This document shows positions 18,485 to 28,843 of a DNA stretch of 64,000 nt, piece after piece. The translations under genes and the position numbers were made by a program. Positions within the stretch are counted from its first letter, which is position 1. Every line of letters begins with the position of its first letter. The notes beneath the pieces were generated by a model. That model made no database searches and had not been told where the DNA came from. It saw nothing but the letters and a program-made list of their open reading frames with translations. Source of the DNA: Pseudoxanthomonas jiangsuensis (lineage in GTDB: Bacteria; Pseudomonadota; Gammaproteobacteria; Xanthomonadales; Xanthomonadaceae); assembly GCF_010093185.1 (NCBI RefSeq), contig NZ_PDWL01000015.1:1-64000 (forward strand). The letters are read 5' to 3'.

Positions 18485-20878
18485 ATGAAACGCAACACTC
18501 TCGCCATCTGCCTTTCACGCGCCCTCGCCTGCGCCGTCCTGCTGCCCCCGTGCGCCGCGCTCGCCGCCCCGGAACCGGCGCCGGACGCCGCCGCCGCGGG
18601 CGAGCCCAAGCAGCTGGACGCGGTCGTGGTCCAGGGCGAGATCGCCTACCGCAACCGCGCCGCCGACATCGAGCCGACCCTGGTCTACGACCTGGAATAC
18701 TTCCAGCGCTTCGAGCCCAACACCGTCGGCGACATGCTCAAGCGGGTGCCCGGCGTGGGCTTCGTCGGCAGCGACATCATGGAGTACGACGGCGCCCAGC
18801 TGCGCGGCCTGGGCGGCGGCTACACCCAGGTGCTGATCAACGGCAAGAAGGTGCCCGGCGCCGGCGACGACCGCTCGTTCTACGTCGACCGCATCCCGGC
18901 AGAGATGGTCGACCACATCGAGATCAAGCGCAGCGCCAGCGCCAACCGCAGCGGCGACGCGATGGCCGGCGCGATCAACATCGTCCTGCGCGACGCCTAC
19001 GTGTTCGACGGCAGCTACGTGCGGATCGGCGCCAACCGCTGGGACGACGGCGAGGTGAACCCGACCTTCGGCGCGGTGACCTCGTTCGAGGCGCTGGGCG
19101 GGCGGCTGCTGGCCGGGGTCAACGTCCAGGACCGCTACCGCTCCAAGTTCAAGCGCTCCGACCGCTTCACCGACGACACCCTGGAGGAGAAGGTCAGCTG
19201 GGAGGACCAGAGCGAGGTCAAGGACGGCCGCGACTACTCGGCCAACCTGAGCTACACCGCCGAGGTCGGCGAGACCGGCCGCTTCGGCGTCGACGCCTTC
19301 TACGTCAAGACCGACCGCGACGTGACCGAGGTGTCGTTCGAGGAGGAAGTGGACGACGACGAGGTCGAGAACAAGCGGGTCCCGGGCCTGAATCCCTACG
19401 ACCAGAAGAACTACGGCATCGGCCTGGACTACCGCTTCGACATGGCCGGCGGCACCACCCGGCTGAGCCTGGACCACGCCCGCTTCGAGGACTACGAGGG
19501 CACCACCGAGGGCGAGCACGTCTACGTCGGCGACGCCGGGAACTGGGACGAGACCTGGAGCGTGGACGGCGCCGAGTGGGACGAGACCGTCTACGAGGCC
19601 GAGGCGATCGAAGCCCGCGACAGCGAGACCGGCTTCACCCTGGCGCATACCCGTCCGCTCGGCCGGGCCGAGCTGCAGTTCGGCGTGGATGTGCGCAACA
19701 AGAAGCGCGAAAGCCTGGTCACCGGCTACGAATGGGAGGCCGACGAGGAAGGCCAGGCCGCCCCGGTCTTCCCGGCCGACTACGCCCTGGACGGCAGCGT
19801 GGCCTCGGTGATCGAGGAAAAGCGCGTGGATCCCTACGTCATGCTCAGCGGCCGCGGCGAGATCTTCGCCTGGGAGGCGGGCCTGCGCTACGAGACCACC
19901 CGGGGCCGGGTCGAGTACATCGAGGACGAGGAAAGCGAGGGCCGCATCGACAAGGACTACGACCAGCTGCTGCCCTCGGTGAACCTGCGCTGGGACGTGA
20001 CCGATGCCGACCGCATCAGCCTGTCGCTGGCCAAGACGGTCAAGCGCCCGAACTTCAACGAGCTGATCCCGGCCCTGCTGGACGGCGAGTTCGGCGACAA
20101 CGACTACATCGGCAACCCGGAACTGGAGCCGGAGACAGCCAACGGCATCGACCTGGGCTTCGAGCATCGCCTGGGCCGGCGCGGCGTGGTGGGCCTGAAC
20201 TTCTTCTACCGCGACGTCAGGGACCTGATCGAGCTGGTCAACACCGGCGCACCCAGCGAGGCGGCGGTCGAGGACTACGAGGACGACATCGCCGACATGG
20301 TCGACGACGGCGACTACGCCAGCGAGGCCGAAGCCATCGCCGCCAACCCGTTCGAGGCCGAGAGCTGGCTGTTCACCTCGGCCAACGTCGGCGACGGCAA
20401 GGTCTACGGCTTCGAGTTCGACCTCTCCACCCCGCTGTCCGCGTTCGGCATGGACGACACCGGCGTGTTCCTGAACTACTCCTGGGTCGATTCCCGGGTC
20501 GACGATTTCATGGGCCGGCGCCGCTTCAACGACCAGGCCAAGAGCACCTTCAACATCGGCTTCATCCAGGATCTGCCGGCCCTGGCCGCCAGCTTCGGCA
20601 TGACCTACCGCAAGCAGGGCGACGCCTACGCCCGGATCCTTGGCGAGGAGGCCATCATCCGCTACGGTGAGGAACTGGACGCCTTCGTTGAGAAGCGCTT
20701 TAGCCGGAACTTCTCGGTGCGGCTGTCGGCCAACAACCTGCTCGACGCCAGCAAGGACGAATTCTTCGACAAGTTCAACACCCTCGAGGACCAGCTCGAC
20801 CGCGACTACGACGAGTACGAGCTGGAGACCGAGGAAGCCGGCCCCAGCTACCAGCTGGTGATGCGCTGGGCGTTCTGA
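18485..20878 (+). CDS. TonB-dependent outer-membrane receptor, acidic
   Basis: A 797-residue TonB-dependent receptor. It has a signal peptide ([20 protein letters not shown]), a TonB-box-like LDAVVVQG near residue 45, a plug domain ([17 protein letters not shown] ... [12 protein letters not shown]) and a beta-barrel ending in the aromatic signature VMRWAF. Several loops are strikingly rich in Asp and Glu, for example [27 protein letters not shown] and [20 protein letters not shown]. Given the divergent phytase-like operon, it may import phytate, inositol phosphates or a metal-phosphate complex; acidic loops would suit calcium binding. No N-terminal anti-sigma-signalling domain is evident. A terminator follows at 20903-20922. 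Confidence 0.9.
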   Translation: MKRNTLAICLSRALACAVLLPPCAALAAPEPAPDAAAAGEPKQLDAVVVQGEIAYRNRAADIEPTLVYDLEYFQRFEPNTVGDMLKRVPGVGFVGSDIMEYDGAQLRGLGGGYTQVLINGKKVPGAGDDRSFYVDRIPAEMVDHIEIKRSASANRSGDAMAGAINIVLRDAYVFDGSYVRIGANRWDDGEVNPTFGAVTSFEALGGRLLAGVNVQDRYRSKFKRSDRFTDDTLEEKVSWEDQSEVKDGRDYSANLSYTAEVGETGRFGVDAFYVKTDRDVTEVSFEEEVDDDEVENKRVPGLNPYDQKNYGIGLDYRFDMAGGTTRLSLDHARFEDYEGTTEGEHVYVGDAGNWDETWSVDGAEWDETVYEAEAIEARDSETGFTLAHTRPLGRAELQFGVDVRNKKRESLVTGYEWEADEEGQAAPVFPADYALDGSVASVIEEKRVDPYVMLSGRGEIFAWEAGLRYETTRGRVEYIEDEESEGRIDKDYDQLLPSVNLRWDVTDADRISLSLAKTVKRPNFNELIPALLDGEFGDNDYIGNPELEPETANGIDLGFEHRLGRRGVVGLNFFYRDVRDLIELVNTGAPSEAAVEDYEDDIADMVDDGDYASEAEAIAANPFEAESWLFTSANVGDGKVYGFEFDLSTPLSAFGMDDTGVFLNYSWVDSRVDDFMGRRRFNDQAKSTFNIGFIQDLPALAASFGMTYRKQGDAYARILGEEAIIRYGEELDAFVEKRFSRNFSVRLSANNLLDASKDEFFDKFNTLEDQLDRDYDEYELETEEAGPSYQLVMRWAF

Positions 20879-20902
20879 CCGGCGCATCGCGTGTGCATGG
20901 AA

Positions 20903-20930
20903 AAGCCGGCGCAAGCCGGCTTCTTCCTTT
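20903..20930 (+). terminator. Intrinsic terminator after the TonB-dependent receptor
   Basis: Eight-pair stem AAGCCGGC/GCCGGCTT (20903-20910 and 20915-20922), GCAA loop, followed by the T-rich TTCTTCCTTT. It lies 25 bases after the receptor stop and isolates upp. Confidence 0.8.
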
Positions 20931-20984
20931 CCGGAGCGGCAGGTTTGTTGCAGACTTCGGCCATCCCACCCGCAGCAGACCACC

Positions 20985-21617
20985 ATGAAGACCGTCGAAG
21001 TCCGCCACCCGCTGGTCCAGCACAAGATCGGCCTGCTGCGCGACGCCGGGCTGAGCACCAAGGGCTTCCGCGAACTGGTCACCGAGCTGGGCACTCTGCT
21101 CGCCTACGAGGCCACCGCCGACCTGGAGACCGAGGCGGCCACCACCACCGGCTGGGCCGGCGAGGTCGAAGTGCGGCGGATCGCCGGGGCCAAGATCACC
21201 CTGGTGCCGATCCTGCGCGCGGGGCTGGGCATGCTGCCGGGGGTACTGGCCCTGATCCCGGCCGCCAAGGTCAGCGTGGTCGGCCTGCAGCGCGACGAGC
21301 AGACCCTGCAGCCGGTGCCCTACTTCGAGCGCCTGACCGGGCGCCTGGACGAGCGCGACGCGCTGATCCTGGACCCGATGCTGGCCACCGGCGGCACCCT
21401 GATCGCCACCATCGACATGCTCAAGCGCGCCGGCGCGCGGCGGATCAAGGGCGTGTTCCTGGTCGCCGCGCCGGAAGGCCTGGCGGCGCTGGAGGCGGCG
21501 CATCCGGACGTGGAGGTCTACACCGCCGCGATCGACCGCCGCCTCAACGAGAAGGGCTACATCCTGCCCGGCCTGGGCGACGCCGGCGACCGCATCTTCG
21601 GCACCCGGGTGGAATGA
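20985..21617 (+). CDS. upp: Uracil phosphoribosyltransferase
   Basis: A 210-residue type I phosphoribosyltransferase that salvages uracil to UMP with PRPP. Family features are [15 protein letters not shown] at the N-terminus, [20 protein letters not shown], the PRPP loop [18 protein letters not shown], and the C-terminal [13 protein letters not shown]. Standalone gene, convergent with the GH9 gene (16 bases between stops). Confidence 0.96.
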   Translation: MKTVEVRHPLVQHKIGLLRDAGLSTKGFRELVTELGTLLAYEATADLETEAATTTGWAGEVEVRRIAGAKITLVPILRAGLGMLPGVLALIPAAKVSVVGLQRDEQTLQPVPYFERLTGRLDERDALILDPMLATGGTLIATIDMLKRAGARRIKGVFLVAAPEGLAALEAAHPDVEVYTAAIDRRLNEKGYILPGLGDAGDRIFGTRVE

Positions 21618-21633
21618 GGGCTACGGCGGCCGC

Positions 21634-23394
21634 TCACGGCGCCGCCGGCGTCAGCACCTGCAAAGCCGCGGCCACGTACACCAGCGGCGCGTTCCAGTTG
21701 ATCGCCACCTCGTTGCTGGCATAGCTGCACCCGTGGTCCAGCCACGACAGCGCCGGCAGCGACGACGGATAGGCGACTCCGCGGCAATCCTTGGCGTCCT
21801 GCTGGCCCGGGTTGGGGCCGCCAGACAGCCAGCCCGGCAACGGATCGTCGATCCCGTCCGCGTGCGAAGGCCGGTGGTGCACGTGCATCGGCGTGCGTAC
21901 GCCCTGCCCGGTCACGAACGACACCCCCAGCGGATTGCGCCCCAGCACCCAGTCCAGCTGCGATTGCGCCGCGTCGAGCTGCGCGCGCTCGCCCGAAAGC
22001 CGGTAACCCTGCAGCAGCACCAGCGCCTGGTTGAGCACGGTCGAATTGCTGCCCCAGCGGAAGTCGGCAGCCTGCATCGCCACCCGCCACGGCGACGCCT
22101 GCCACTGCGCCGCCAGCTGCGCGGCCAGCGTGCGCAGCTGCTGCTCCACCTCGACCCGGTCCTCGGCGGGCAGGCGCCCGCGGTGCTGCGCCAGCGAGAT
22201 CCAGCCCAGGCTGCCCACGCCCGCCCAGGACGGCACCCCGGCATCGGCCGCATGCCGGCCGAAGGCCAGGCGGTATTCCTCATCGCCGGTGAGCAGGTAC
22301 AGCTCGGCCGCTGCCCAGGCGAACTCGTCGTCGAACGCCTCGTCGCCGTAGGCGCCGGTGTGCACGTCCTTCGGCTGGCGGTAGGCCAGGTCCGGATGCG
22401 CCAGCGCCCAGCGCCAGGCCGCCTCGGCCGCCGCGCGCATGCGCGCCGGCTCGCCCGGGAACTGCGCCTCGTAGCCCGCATAGATCCGGCTGGCCATCGC
22501 CATCACCGCAGCGAAGTCCAGGGCCGCGGCCGTGCCCTTGCCGACCATGTAGCGCGGCTTGTCGGCCTGCGCCGGCATCAACTCGCCGTCGAAGGCCAGG
22601 TTGGTGAGCTTGTGGTACACGCTGCCGTCGGACGGGTCCTGCATCGCCAGCATCCAGCGCAGGTTCCACCAGGCCTCGTCGAGGATGTCCGGCACCGCGT
22701 CGCCGCTCTCGGGGATGCCCAGGTCGCGGCCGCGGAAAAACTCCGGGTAATGCTCGTACGCCGCCAGCAGGCTCCACGTCGTGATTCCGGAATTGACCAC
22801 GTACTTGTTGTAGTCGCCGGCGTCGTACCAGCCGCCGGGCGCGGCGACCACGGTGCCGGCCGGGCGCGCCGCCGAGGCGGCCGAGGGATGGATCACCACT
22901 TTCGTGTCGGGGTGGCCCGCGGCGCGGGCGAAGCGGCCGGCATGGCGCGGTTCCAAAGCGGTGCCGGCGCGGTTGAAGTAGAACGCCTTGAGCGCGGCAT
23001 CGGCCAGCCCGGCATAGGCCTGCGGATCGACCGGGAACGGATCGGACGGCGCCAGCCCCTGCACCCGCAGGCGATAGCGCCCGGGCGCGTCCAGCGCGCT
23101 GAAGTCGGCGACCGCGGCCGGGCGCGCGGCCGGCGCCCATTGGGCCGCCGCCGTCAGCACCCCGCTCCGGACCACGGCGCCGTCGCCGTCGCGCAGCACC
23201 TCGAACGACTGCCCGCCGTGGCCCTCGACCACGGCCAGCTTGCGCGCCCCGGGCAGGAAGCCGAGCTGGTCCAGGCGGATGCCGGCCGCTCCGCTGCCGC
23301 TTTCAGCCGCGACGGCGACGAGCGGCGACGCCGCTGCGGCGGCACACAGCGCCAGGCCCAGCCAACACGCGCTGCGGCGACCCGCGCAGGCCAT
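21634..23394 (-). CDS. Secreted glycoside hydrolase family 9 endoglucanase
   Basis: A 586-residue exported enzyme. The signal peptide (ACWLGLALCAAAAASPLVAVAA) is followed by an immunoglobulin-like CelD_N domain (IRLDQLGFLPGARKLAVVEG, about residues 35-120) and a GH9 catalytic domain. GGWYDAGDYNKYVV carries the catalytic aspartates, and YASNEVAINWNAPLVYV carries the C-terminal GH9 signature with the catalytic glutamate. GH9 enzymes cut beta-1,4-glucans; some act on the xanthan backbone. It overlaps the upstream MAPEG gene by one base (TGATG), so translation is coupled. Cellulose degradation is the default reading. Confidence 0.93.
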   Translation of the reverse strand: MACAGRRSACWLGLALCAAAAASPLVAVAAESGSGAAGIRLDQLGFLPGARKLAVVEGHGGQSFEVLRDGDGAVVRSGVLTAAAQWAPAARPAAVADFSALDAPGRYRLRVQGLAPSDPFPVDPQAYAGLADAALKAFYFNRAGTALEPRHAGRFARAAGHPDTKVVIHPSAASAARPAGTVVAAPGGWYDAGDYNKYVVNSGITTWSLLAAYEHYPEFFRGRDLGIPESGDAVPDILDEAWWNLRWMLAMQDPSDGSVYHKLTNLAFDGELMPAQADKPRYMVGKGTAAALDFAAVMAMASRIYAGYEAQFPGEPARMRAAAEAAWRWALAHPDLAYRQPKDVHTGAYGDEAFDDEFAWAAAELYLLTGDEEYRLAFGRHAADAGVPSWAGVGSLGWISLAQHRGRLPAEDRVEVEQQLRTLAAQLAAQWQASPWRVAMQAADFRWGSNSTVLNQALVLLQGYRLSGERAQLDAAQSQLDWVLGRNPLGVSFVTGQGVRTPMHVHHRPSHADGIDDPLPGWLSGGPNPGQQDAKDCRGVAYPSSLPALSWLDHGCSYASNEVAINWNAPLVYVAAALQVLTPAAP

Positions 23395-23804
23395 CACAGC
23401 GTCGCCTGCAAAAGGAAGCGCCACAGCCCCATCGCCGCCATCGCCAGCAGCACCGCGAAGGTCAGCACTGCGCCGCCGAAGCGCCCGAACGAATAGCCGG
23501 CCGAACCGCCCAGGCCGATCGCATGCAGCACCCGCGCCAGCAGCAGGATCAGGCCACAGGCCCAGACGAACCACGCCACGGTGCCCGACAGCTCGAGCAG
23601 GGCCAGCAGCAGCAGCAGCGCCAGCGGCACGTACTCGGCGAAGTTGGCGTGCACCCGGACCCTCAGGGCCAGGGCGGTGTCGCCGCCGGTGCCGATGCCG
23701 ATCCGGCTGGATTTGCGCCGCAGGACCACGCGCAGCGACAACAGCAGGTAGAGCAGGACATGCAGCGAGACGATGAGCAGGGTGATGCGCGGCAGCGGTG
23801 CCAT
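23394..23804 (-). CDS. MAPEG-family membrane protein
   Basis: About 136 residues, four hydrophobic segments and the pattern of the MAPEG family (VVLRRKSSRIGIGTGGD, RVRVHANFAEYVPLALLLL, ARVLHAIGL). Bacterial members resemble microsomal glutathione transferases, but their substrates are mostly unknown. The ATG at 23804 is preferred because GGAAGG lies just upstream; an in-frame ATG at 23816 would add four residues. The stop shares a base with the start of the GH9 gene. Confidence 0.87.
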   Translation of the reverse strand: MAPLPRITLLIVSLHVLLYLLLSLRVVLRRKSSRIGIGTGGDTALALRVRVHANFAEYVPLALLLLLALLELSGTVAWFVWACGLILLLARVLHAIGLGGSAGYSFGRFGGAVLTFAVLLAMAAMGLWRFLLQATL

Positions 23805-23929
23805 GGGACCTTCCATCGGAACGGGTGACGTGGCGGCGATCTTGCCGCAGGTGGGCGTCCGGTGTCAGGCGGCAGCAGGTTCCGGACCTCCCCGATGTAG
23901 ATGCGGCGTCCGCCCGGCACGCGCGCGGC

Positions 23930-24820
23930 TCAGGCCGCCAGCGGCCGCGCCTGCAGTTCGGCGACCTCGTGGGCGGTGCGGTAGCGGCCCTTCTCGTCAC
24001 GCACCACCTGGGCCAGGGCGCAGCCCGGGTCGTGGGTGAAGAACAGGTGCACGTTGCGCGCCAGCTTGTCCTCGAGGAAGCTGCGCTTCTCGTCGATCAG
24101 CAGCTCGGCGTTGCGGTCGTAGCCCATGGTGATCGGCAGGTGCACCCAGGAGCGCCCCGGGATCAGGTCGGCGCAGAACACCACCCCGCCGTGCGGCTGC
24201 CCGTCCACCGTCTCCGGCCCGACGATCTCGGCCAGCATCAGTCCCGGGGTGTGGCCGTCGCTGAAGCCGAAGCGCACCGATTCGCCCAGCGCGCGCGAAT
24301 GCGGGCCATCGACGATCTCCAGCCGGCCGCTGGCTTCCAGCAGGGCCGGCAGCTCGGGGATGAAGCTGGCGCGATCGCGCAGGTGCGGATGCCGGGCCCG
24401 CTCCCAGTGCGCGGCGCCGACCAGGTAGGCGGCGTTGGGGAACAGCAGCTCCGGCGCCCGGCCCTCGGCCCACGGCGCCAGCAGCCCGCCGGCGTGGTCG
24501 AAATGCAGGTGGCTGAGCACCACCACGTCGATGTCCTCGTGCTCGAAGCCGGCCGCGCGCAGGGACTCGACCAGCACGTGGCGGTCCTCCTGCACGCCGT
24601 AGCGTTCGCGCAGCTTCGGCTCGAAGAAGGCGCCGATCCCGGTCTCGAACAGCACGGTCTTGCCGTTGAGCGGGCTGGCCAGCAGGGCGCGGCAGGCCAG
24701 GTCGATGCGGTTGTGCTCGTCCGGCGGCGACCACTGCGCCCACATCGCGCGCGGAGCGTTGCCGAACATCGAGCCGCCGTCGAGTTTCTGCGAGTTGCCG
24801 CGGATGGACCAGAGCTTCAT
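23930..24820 (-). CDS. MBL-fold metallo-hydrolase
   Basis: A 296-residue metallo-beta-lactamase-fold protein with the zinc motif [11 protein letters not shown], a later [10 protein letters not shown] histidine, and a VFCADLIPG aspartate, so the dinuclear site looks complete. No signal peptide is visible. The substrate is unknown; relatives include lactonase-like and glyoxalase II-like hydrolases. It lies 85 bases after ggt in the same direction. Confidence 0.88.
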   Translation of the reverse strand: MKLWSIRGNSQKLDGGSMFGNAPRAMWAQWSPPDEHNRIDLACRALLASPLNGKTVLFETGIGAFFEPKLRERYGVQEDRHVLVESLRAAGFEHEDIDVVVLSHLHFDHAGGLLAPWAEGRAPELLFPNAAYLVGAAHWERARHPHLRDRASFIPELPALLEASGRLEIVDGPHSRALGESVRFGFSDGHTPGLMLAEIVGPETVDGQPHGGVVFCADLIPGRSWVHLPITMGYDRNAELLIDEKRSFLEDKLARNVHLFFTHDPGCALAQVVRDEKGRYRTAHEVAELQARPLAA

Positions 24821-24905
24821 GGCCGGATGCTAGTCCCGGGACGGTTAAGAATCCGGAAGCCCGGGACGCGCCGCGGCGGCGTCCCCGGCCGTGGCCCGAC
24901 GGCGC

Positions 24906-26714
24906 TCAGGGTGCCACCGCCATCGGCACCTGCACCTGCGCCTTGCCGACCGGATTGCGCGGATCGGCGCCGCCGCTCAGGGCGTTGTCGCGGCGGTTCC
25001 AGAGCACGGTCTGCAGGTTGCCCCAGACGTGGCTGGAGGCGCGCGCCGACACCGTGTCCTCGGGCAGGCGCAGGGTGTGGCCCATCGCCCGCAGCCGCGC
25101 GGCAAGCTCCGGGGCGAACGCGCCGCTCTCGGCCTGGACCACGTCCGGCAGCCACTGGTGGTGGTAGCGCGGCAACGCCGCCACCTCCTGCGCGCCCAGG
25201 CCGTCGGCGTAGCCGAGCACGCCGAGCAGGACCATGGTGATGATCCGGCTGCCACCCGGGGTGCCGAGCACCGCGACCTCGTCGGGCGAGACCATGAAGG
25301 TCGGGGTCATCGAGCTGAGCGGGCGCTTGCCCGGCTGCGGCGCGTTGGCCTCGTAGCCCATCACCCCGAAGGCGTTGGGCTGGCCCGGCAAAAGGGCGAA
25401 GTCGTCCATCTCGTTGTTGAGCAACACCCCGGTGCCCGGTGGCACCAGGCCCGAGCCGAACAGCAGGTTCACCGTCTGGGTCGCGGCGACCCGGTTGCCG
25501 GCGACGTCGATGATCGAGAAATGGGTGGTCTCCTCGTCCTCCAGCGGGGTGGGCAGGCCGGAGAAGACGTCGCTGGAGGTGGCCTTCTCCGGGTTGATCG
25601 TCGCCCGCAGGCCGGCGGCGTAGTACGGGCTGGCCAGCACGTCCACCGGCACGTGGACGAAATCGGGATCGCCCAGGTAGAAGGTGCGGTCGCGGTAGGC
25701 GCGGCGCATCGCCTCGATGGTCAGGTGGGTACGGTGGGCCGGGTCGAGCCGGGCCAGGTCCCAGCCGGCCAGGATCTGCAGCATCTGCGCCAGGGCCACG
25801 CCTCCGGAGGAGGGCGGCGGCGCGGTCACGATCTCCCAGCCGCGGTAGCCGAAGCGCAAAGGCTCGCGCTCCTGCACGCGGTAGCCGGCCAGTTCGTCGG
25901 CGGTCCAGCGGCCGCCCTGCGCGCGCACGCCGGCCAGCAGCTTCTTCGCCACCGGGCCGCGGTAGAAGCCGTCGAAGCCGTCCTTCGCCAGCGCCTCCAG
26001 GGTGCGGGCGAGATCGGGCTGCTTCAGCAGCTGGCCGCTCTTCGGCGGCTGGCCGCCGGCCAGGAATACCGCGCGGGTGCCGGGATAGCGCTCCATCACC
26101 TCGCGCCGGGCGGCATAGCCGCGCTCGAGCCGCTCGTAGACCGGGAAGCCGTCGCGCGCCAGCCGCACCGCCGGCGCCAGGCTGGCCGACAGCGGCAGCC
26201 TGCCGTAGCGCTGGGCCAGGTGCACCAGGGCGGCCGGCAGGCCGGGAATGGCCGCGGCCCAAGGGCCGTTCTGCGAGTGCTCCCGGTCGAGCTTGCCCTC
26301 GGCGTCGCGGTAGCGCTCGGGCGTGGCCGCCGCCGGCGCGGTCTCGCGCGCATCGACGAACACGTCGCGGCCGGCACCGCCGCCGGCATCGGCCTGGTGC
26401 AGCAGGAAGAAGCCGCCGCCGCCCAGGCCCGAGCTGATCGGCTCGACCACCGACAAGGCGGCCGAGACCGCGACCGCCGCATCGAAGGCATTGCCGCCAG
26501 CGGCCAGCACCTCGAAGCCGGCATCGGTAGCCAGCGCGTGGGCGCTGGCGATGGCGGCGCCGGGCGGATGCGTGGCCAGGGCCTTGCCGTCGCCCTCGGC
26601 GCGTGCAGCGGCGGCATCGGCATGCGCTGAAGGCGGGCGGGCGGTTTCGGCCAGGGCGGGCAGCCCCGCCAGCGCCAGCACGAACGCCAGCAGGACGCGG
26701 GAAACGGATTTCAT
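24906..26714 (-). CDS. ggt: Gamma-glutamyltransferase
   Basis: A 602-residue periplasmic Ntn-hydrolase. The signal peptide is MKSVSRVLLAFVLALAGLPALA. The large subunit carries GGNAFDAAVAVSAALSVVEP and SSGLGGGGFFL. The autocleavage and nucleophile threonine lies in EETTHFSIID, and the small subunit shows NNEMDDFAL, SSMTPTF and LGTPGGSRIITMV. The enzyme cleaves glutathione and other gamma-glutamyl compounds. Its ATG overlaps the ferredoxin stop (ATGA), so the two genes are coupled, though no functional link is obvious. Confidence 0.95.
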   Translation of the reverse strand: MKSVSRVLLAFVLALAGLPALAETARPPSAHADAAAARAEGDGKALATHPPGAAIASAHALATDAGFEVLAAGGNAFDAAVAVSAALSVVEPISSGLGGGGFFLLHQADAGGGAGRDVFVDARETAPAAATPERYRDAEGKLDREHSQNGPWAAAIPGLPAALVHLAQRYGRLPLSASLAPAVRLARDGFPVYERLERGYAARREVMERYPGTRAVFLAGGQPPKSGQLLKQPDLARTLEALAKDGFDGFYRGPVAKKLLAGVRAQGGRWTADELAGYRVQEREPLRFGYRGWEIVTAPPPSSGGVALAQMLQILAGWDLARLDPAHRTHLTIEAMRRAYRDRTFYLGDPDFVHVPVDVLASPYYAAGLRATINPEKATSSDVFSGLPTPLEDEETTHFSIIDVAGNRVAATQTVNLLFGSGLVPPGTGVLLNNEMDDFALLPGQPNAFGVMGYEANAPQPGKRPLSSMTPTFMVSPDEVAVLGTPGGSRIITMVLLGVLGYADGLGAQEVAALPRYHHQWLPDVVQAESGAFAPELAARLRAMGHTLRLPEDTVSARASSHVWGNLQTVLWNRRDNALSGGADPRNPVGKAQVQVPMAVAP

Positions 26715-26992
26715 TCGGAAGCCTCCGGGGCGTACAGCTCCGGATGCTCGCTTTGCAGCCGCAGCAGCTTGGCCAGCAGCTGCCCGTGGCTTTCCGGATG
26801 CTCGGGATCGGGGTCGATGCACTCGACCGGACACACCACCACGCACTGCGCCTCTTCGAAATGGCCGACGCATTCGGTGCAGCGCGCCGGATCGATCACG
26901 TAGATCGTCTCGCCCATCGAGATGGCCTGGTTCGGGCAGGCCGGCTCGCAGACATCGCAGTTGACGCAGAGTTCGTTGATCTTGAGGGACAT
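26711..26992 (-). CDS. yfhL: YfhL-type 2[4Fe-4S] ferredoxin
   Basis: A 93-residue ferredoxin. Cluster ligands are in CVNCDVCEPACPNQAI and CTECVGHFEEAQCVVVCPVECI; the eight residues between the first two cysteines of the second motif, plus a C-terminal helix, are typical of the YfhL/Alvin-type ferredoxins. It is an electron carrier of low potential. It sits between an unknown lipoprotein and ggt, downstream of rsmD and coaD; coaD next to a YfhL-type ferredoxin is a common proteobacterial arrangement. Confidence 0.94.
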   Translation of the reverse strand: MSLKINELCVNCDVCEPACPNQAISMGETIYVIDPARCTECVGHFEEAQCVVVCPVECIDPDPEHPESHGQLLAKLLRLQSEHPELYAPEASE

Positions 26993-27018
26993 CGGCTTGC
27001 GGACGACCTTTCCGCAAA

Positions 27019-27044
27019 CGCCCGGCCGCCGTGGCGGCCGGGCG
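27019..27044 (-). terminator. Strong hairpin after the lipoprotein gene
   Basis: CGCCCGGCCGCC (27019-27030) pairs with GGCGGCCGGGCG (27033-27044), a very stable stem just past the lipoprotein stop at 27053. On the minus strand only TTT follows, so it may pause or stabilise the transcript end rather than terminate fully; yfhL is read in the same direction beyond it. Confidence 0.55.
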
Positions 27045-27052
27045 CGGGAGGA

Positions 27053-27556
27053 TCACTTGGCTTCGACGAAGACGTAGTCGGCGCCGGTGTGGGACAGGGC
27101 GACCTGGACCCGGGCGTTGTCGGCGGCGTCGCCGATGAACACGATCCGCACGCCCTTCAGGGTGTCGGCCGGCACGTCCTTGAACGCGACCTCGATCAGG
27201 TCGGCCATCCTCGCCGAGGCCGGCGAACCGAAGGCCAGCAGGTTGCCCTTCTGCACGCCGCGGGCCATGGCGGTGGTGGCCGCCTCCACCTGGCGCTCGT
27301 ACTTGGCCGCGAACTCCGGGTCGGACTCCGGCGGCAGGTAGTACAGGAACGGGTTGTTGGTGATGGTGCCCATGTTCTGCTGCACGACCTGCGGCAGGTA
27401 GGCCTTCCAGCCGGCGTCGTCGTCCTTGCCCGGGGCCGCCAGCGCCTTGTTCTCGGCGGCCTCGTTGTTCACCGGCGCTTCCTTCTTGCAGGCGGTCAGC
27501 GCCAGCGGCGAGATCAGCAGGCAGGCGAGCAAAAGCGCGCGCGTGGTCTTGTTCAT
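27053..27556 (-). CDS. Uncharacterised lipoprotein
   Basis: A 167-residue predicted lipoprotein: signal MNKTTRALLLACLLISPLALTAC with lipobox LTAC and cysteine 23, followed by lysines (KKE). The mature part has a short disordered start (NNEAAENKALAAPGKDDDAG) and then a compact domain with FLYYLPPESDPEFAAKYERQ and GVRIVFIGDAADNARVQVAL. I do not recognise a named domain. Its place between coaD and yfhL suggests cotranscription but gives no function. Confidence 0.8.
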   Translation of the reverse strand: MNKTTRALLLACLLISPLALTACKKEAPVNNEAAENKALAAPGKDDDAGWKAYLPQVVQQNMGTITNNPFLYYLPPESDPEFAAKYERQVEAATTAMARGVQKGNLLAFGSPASARMADLIEVAFKDVPADTLKGVRIVFIGDAADNARVQVALSHTGADYVFVEAK

Positions 27557-27591
27557 CAGGAACCTCCCGTAGTTCTTCTGGATGGATGGGG

Positions 27592-28745
<1,154 letters not shown>

Positions 28746-28843
28746 GCCCACCACCGGCGGCGGACGGGCGCAGCAGGCCTGTGTGCAGGAGCGGTACGGG
28801 AACGCGGTGCTAGCATGTGCGCATTCTCCGACATCCGCGTGCA

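Noticed and set aside
18515..21094. 859-codon open frame antisense to the TonB-dependent receptor
   Set aside because: High-GC coding sequence gives long open antisense frames. The composition is low-complexity (Val, Leu, Gln, Asp, His) with no domain, while the plus strand has a complete receptor.
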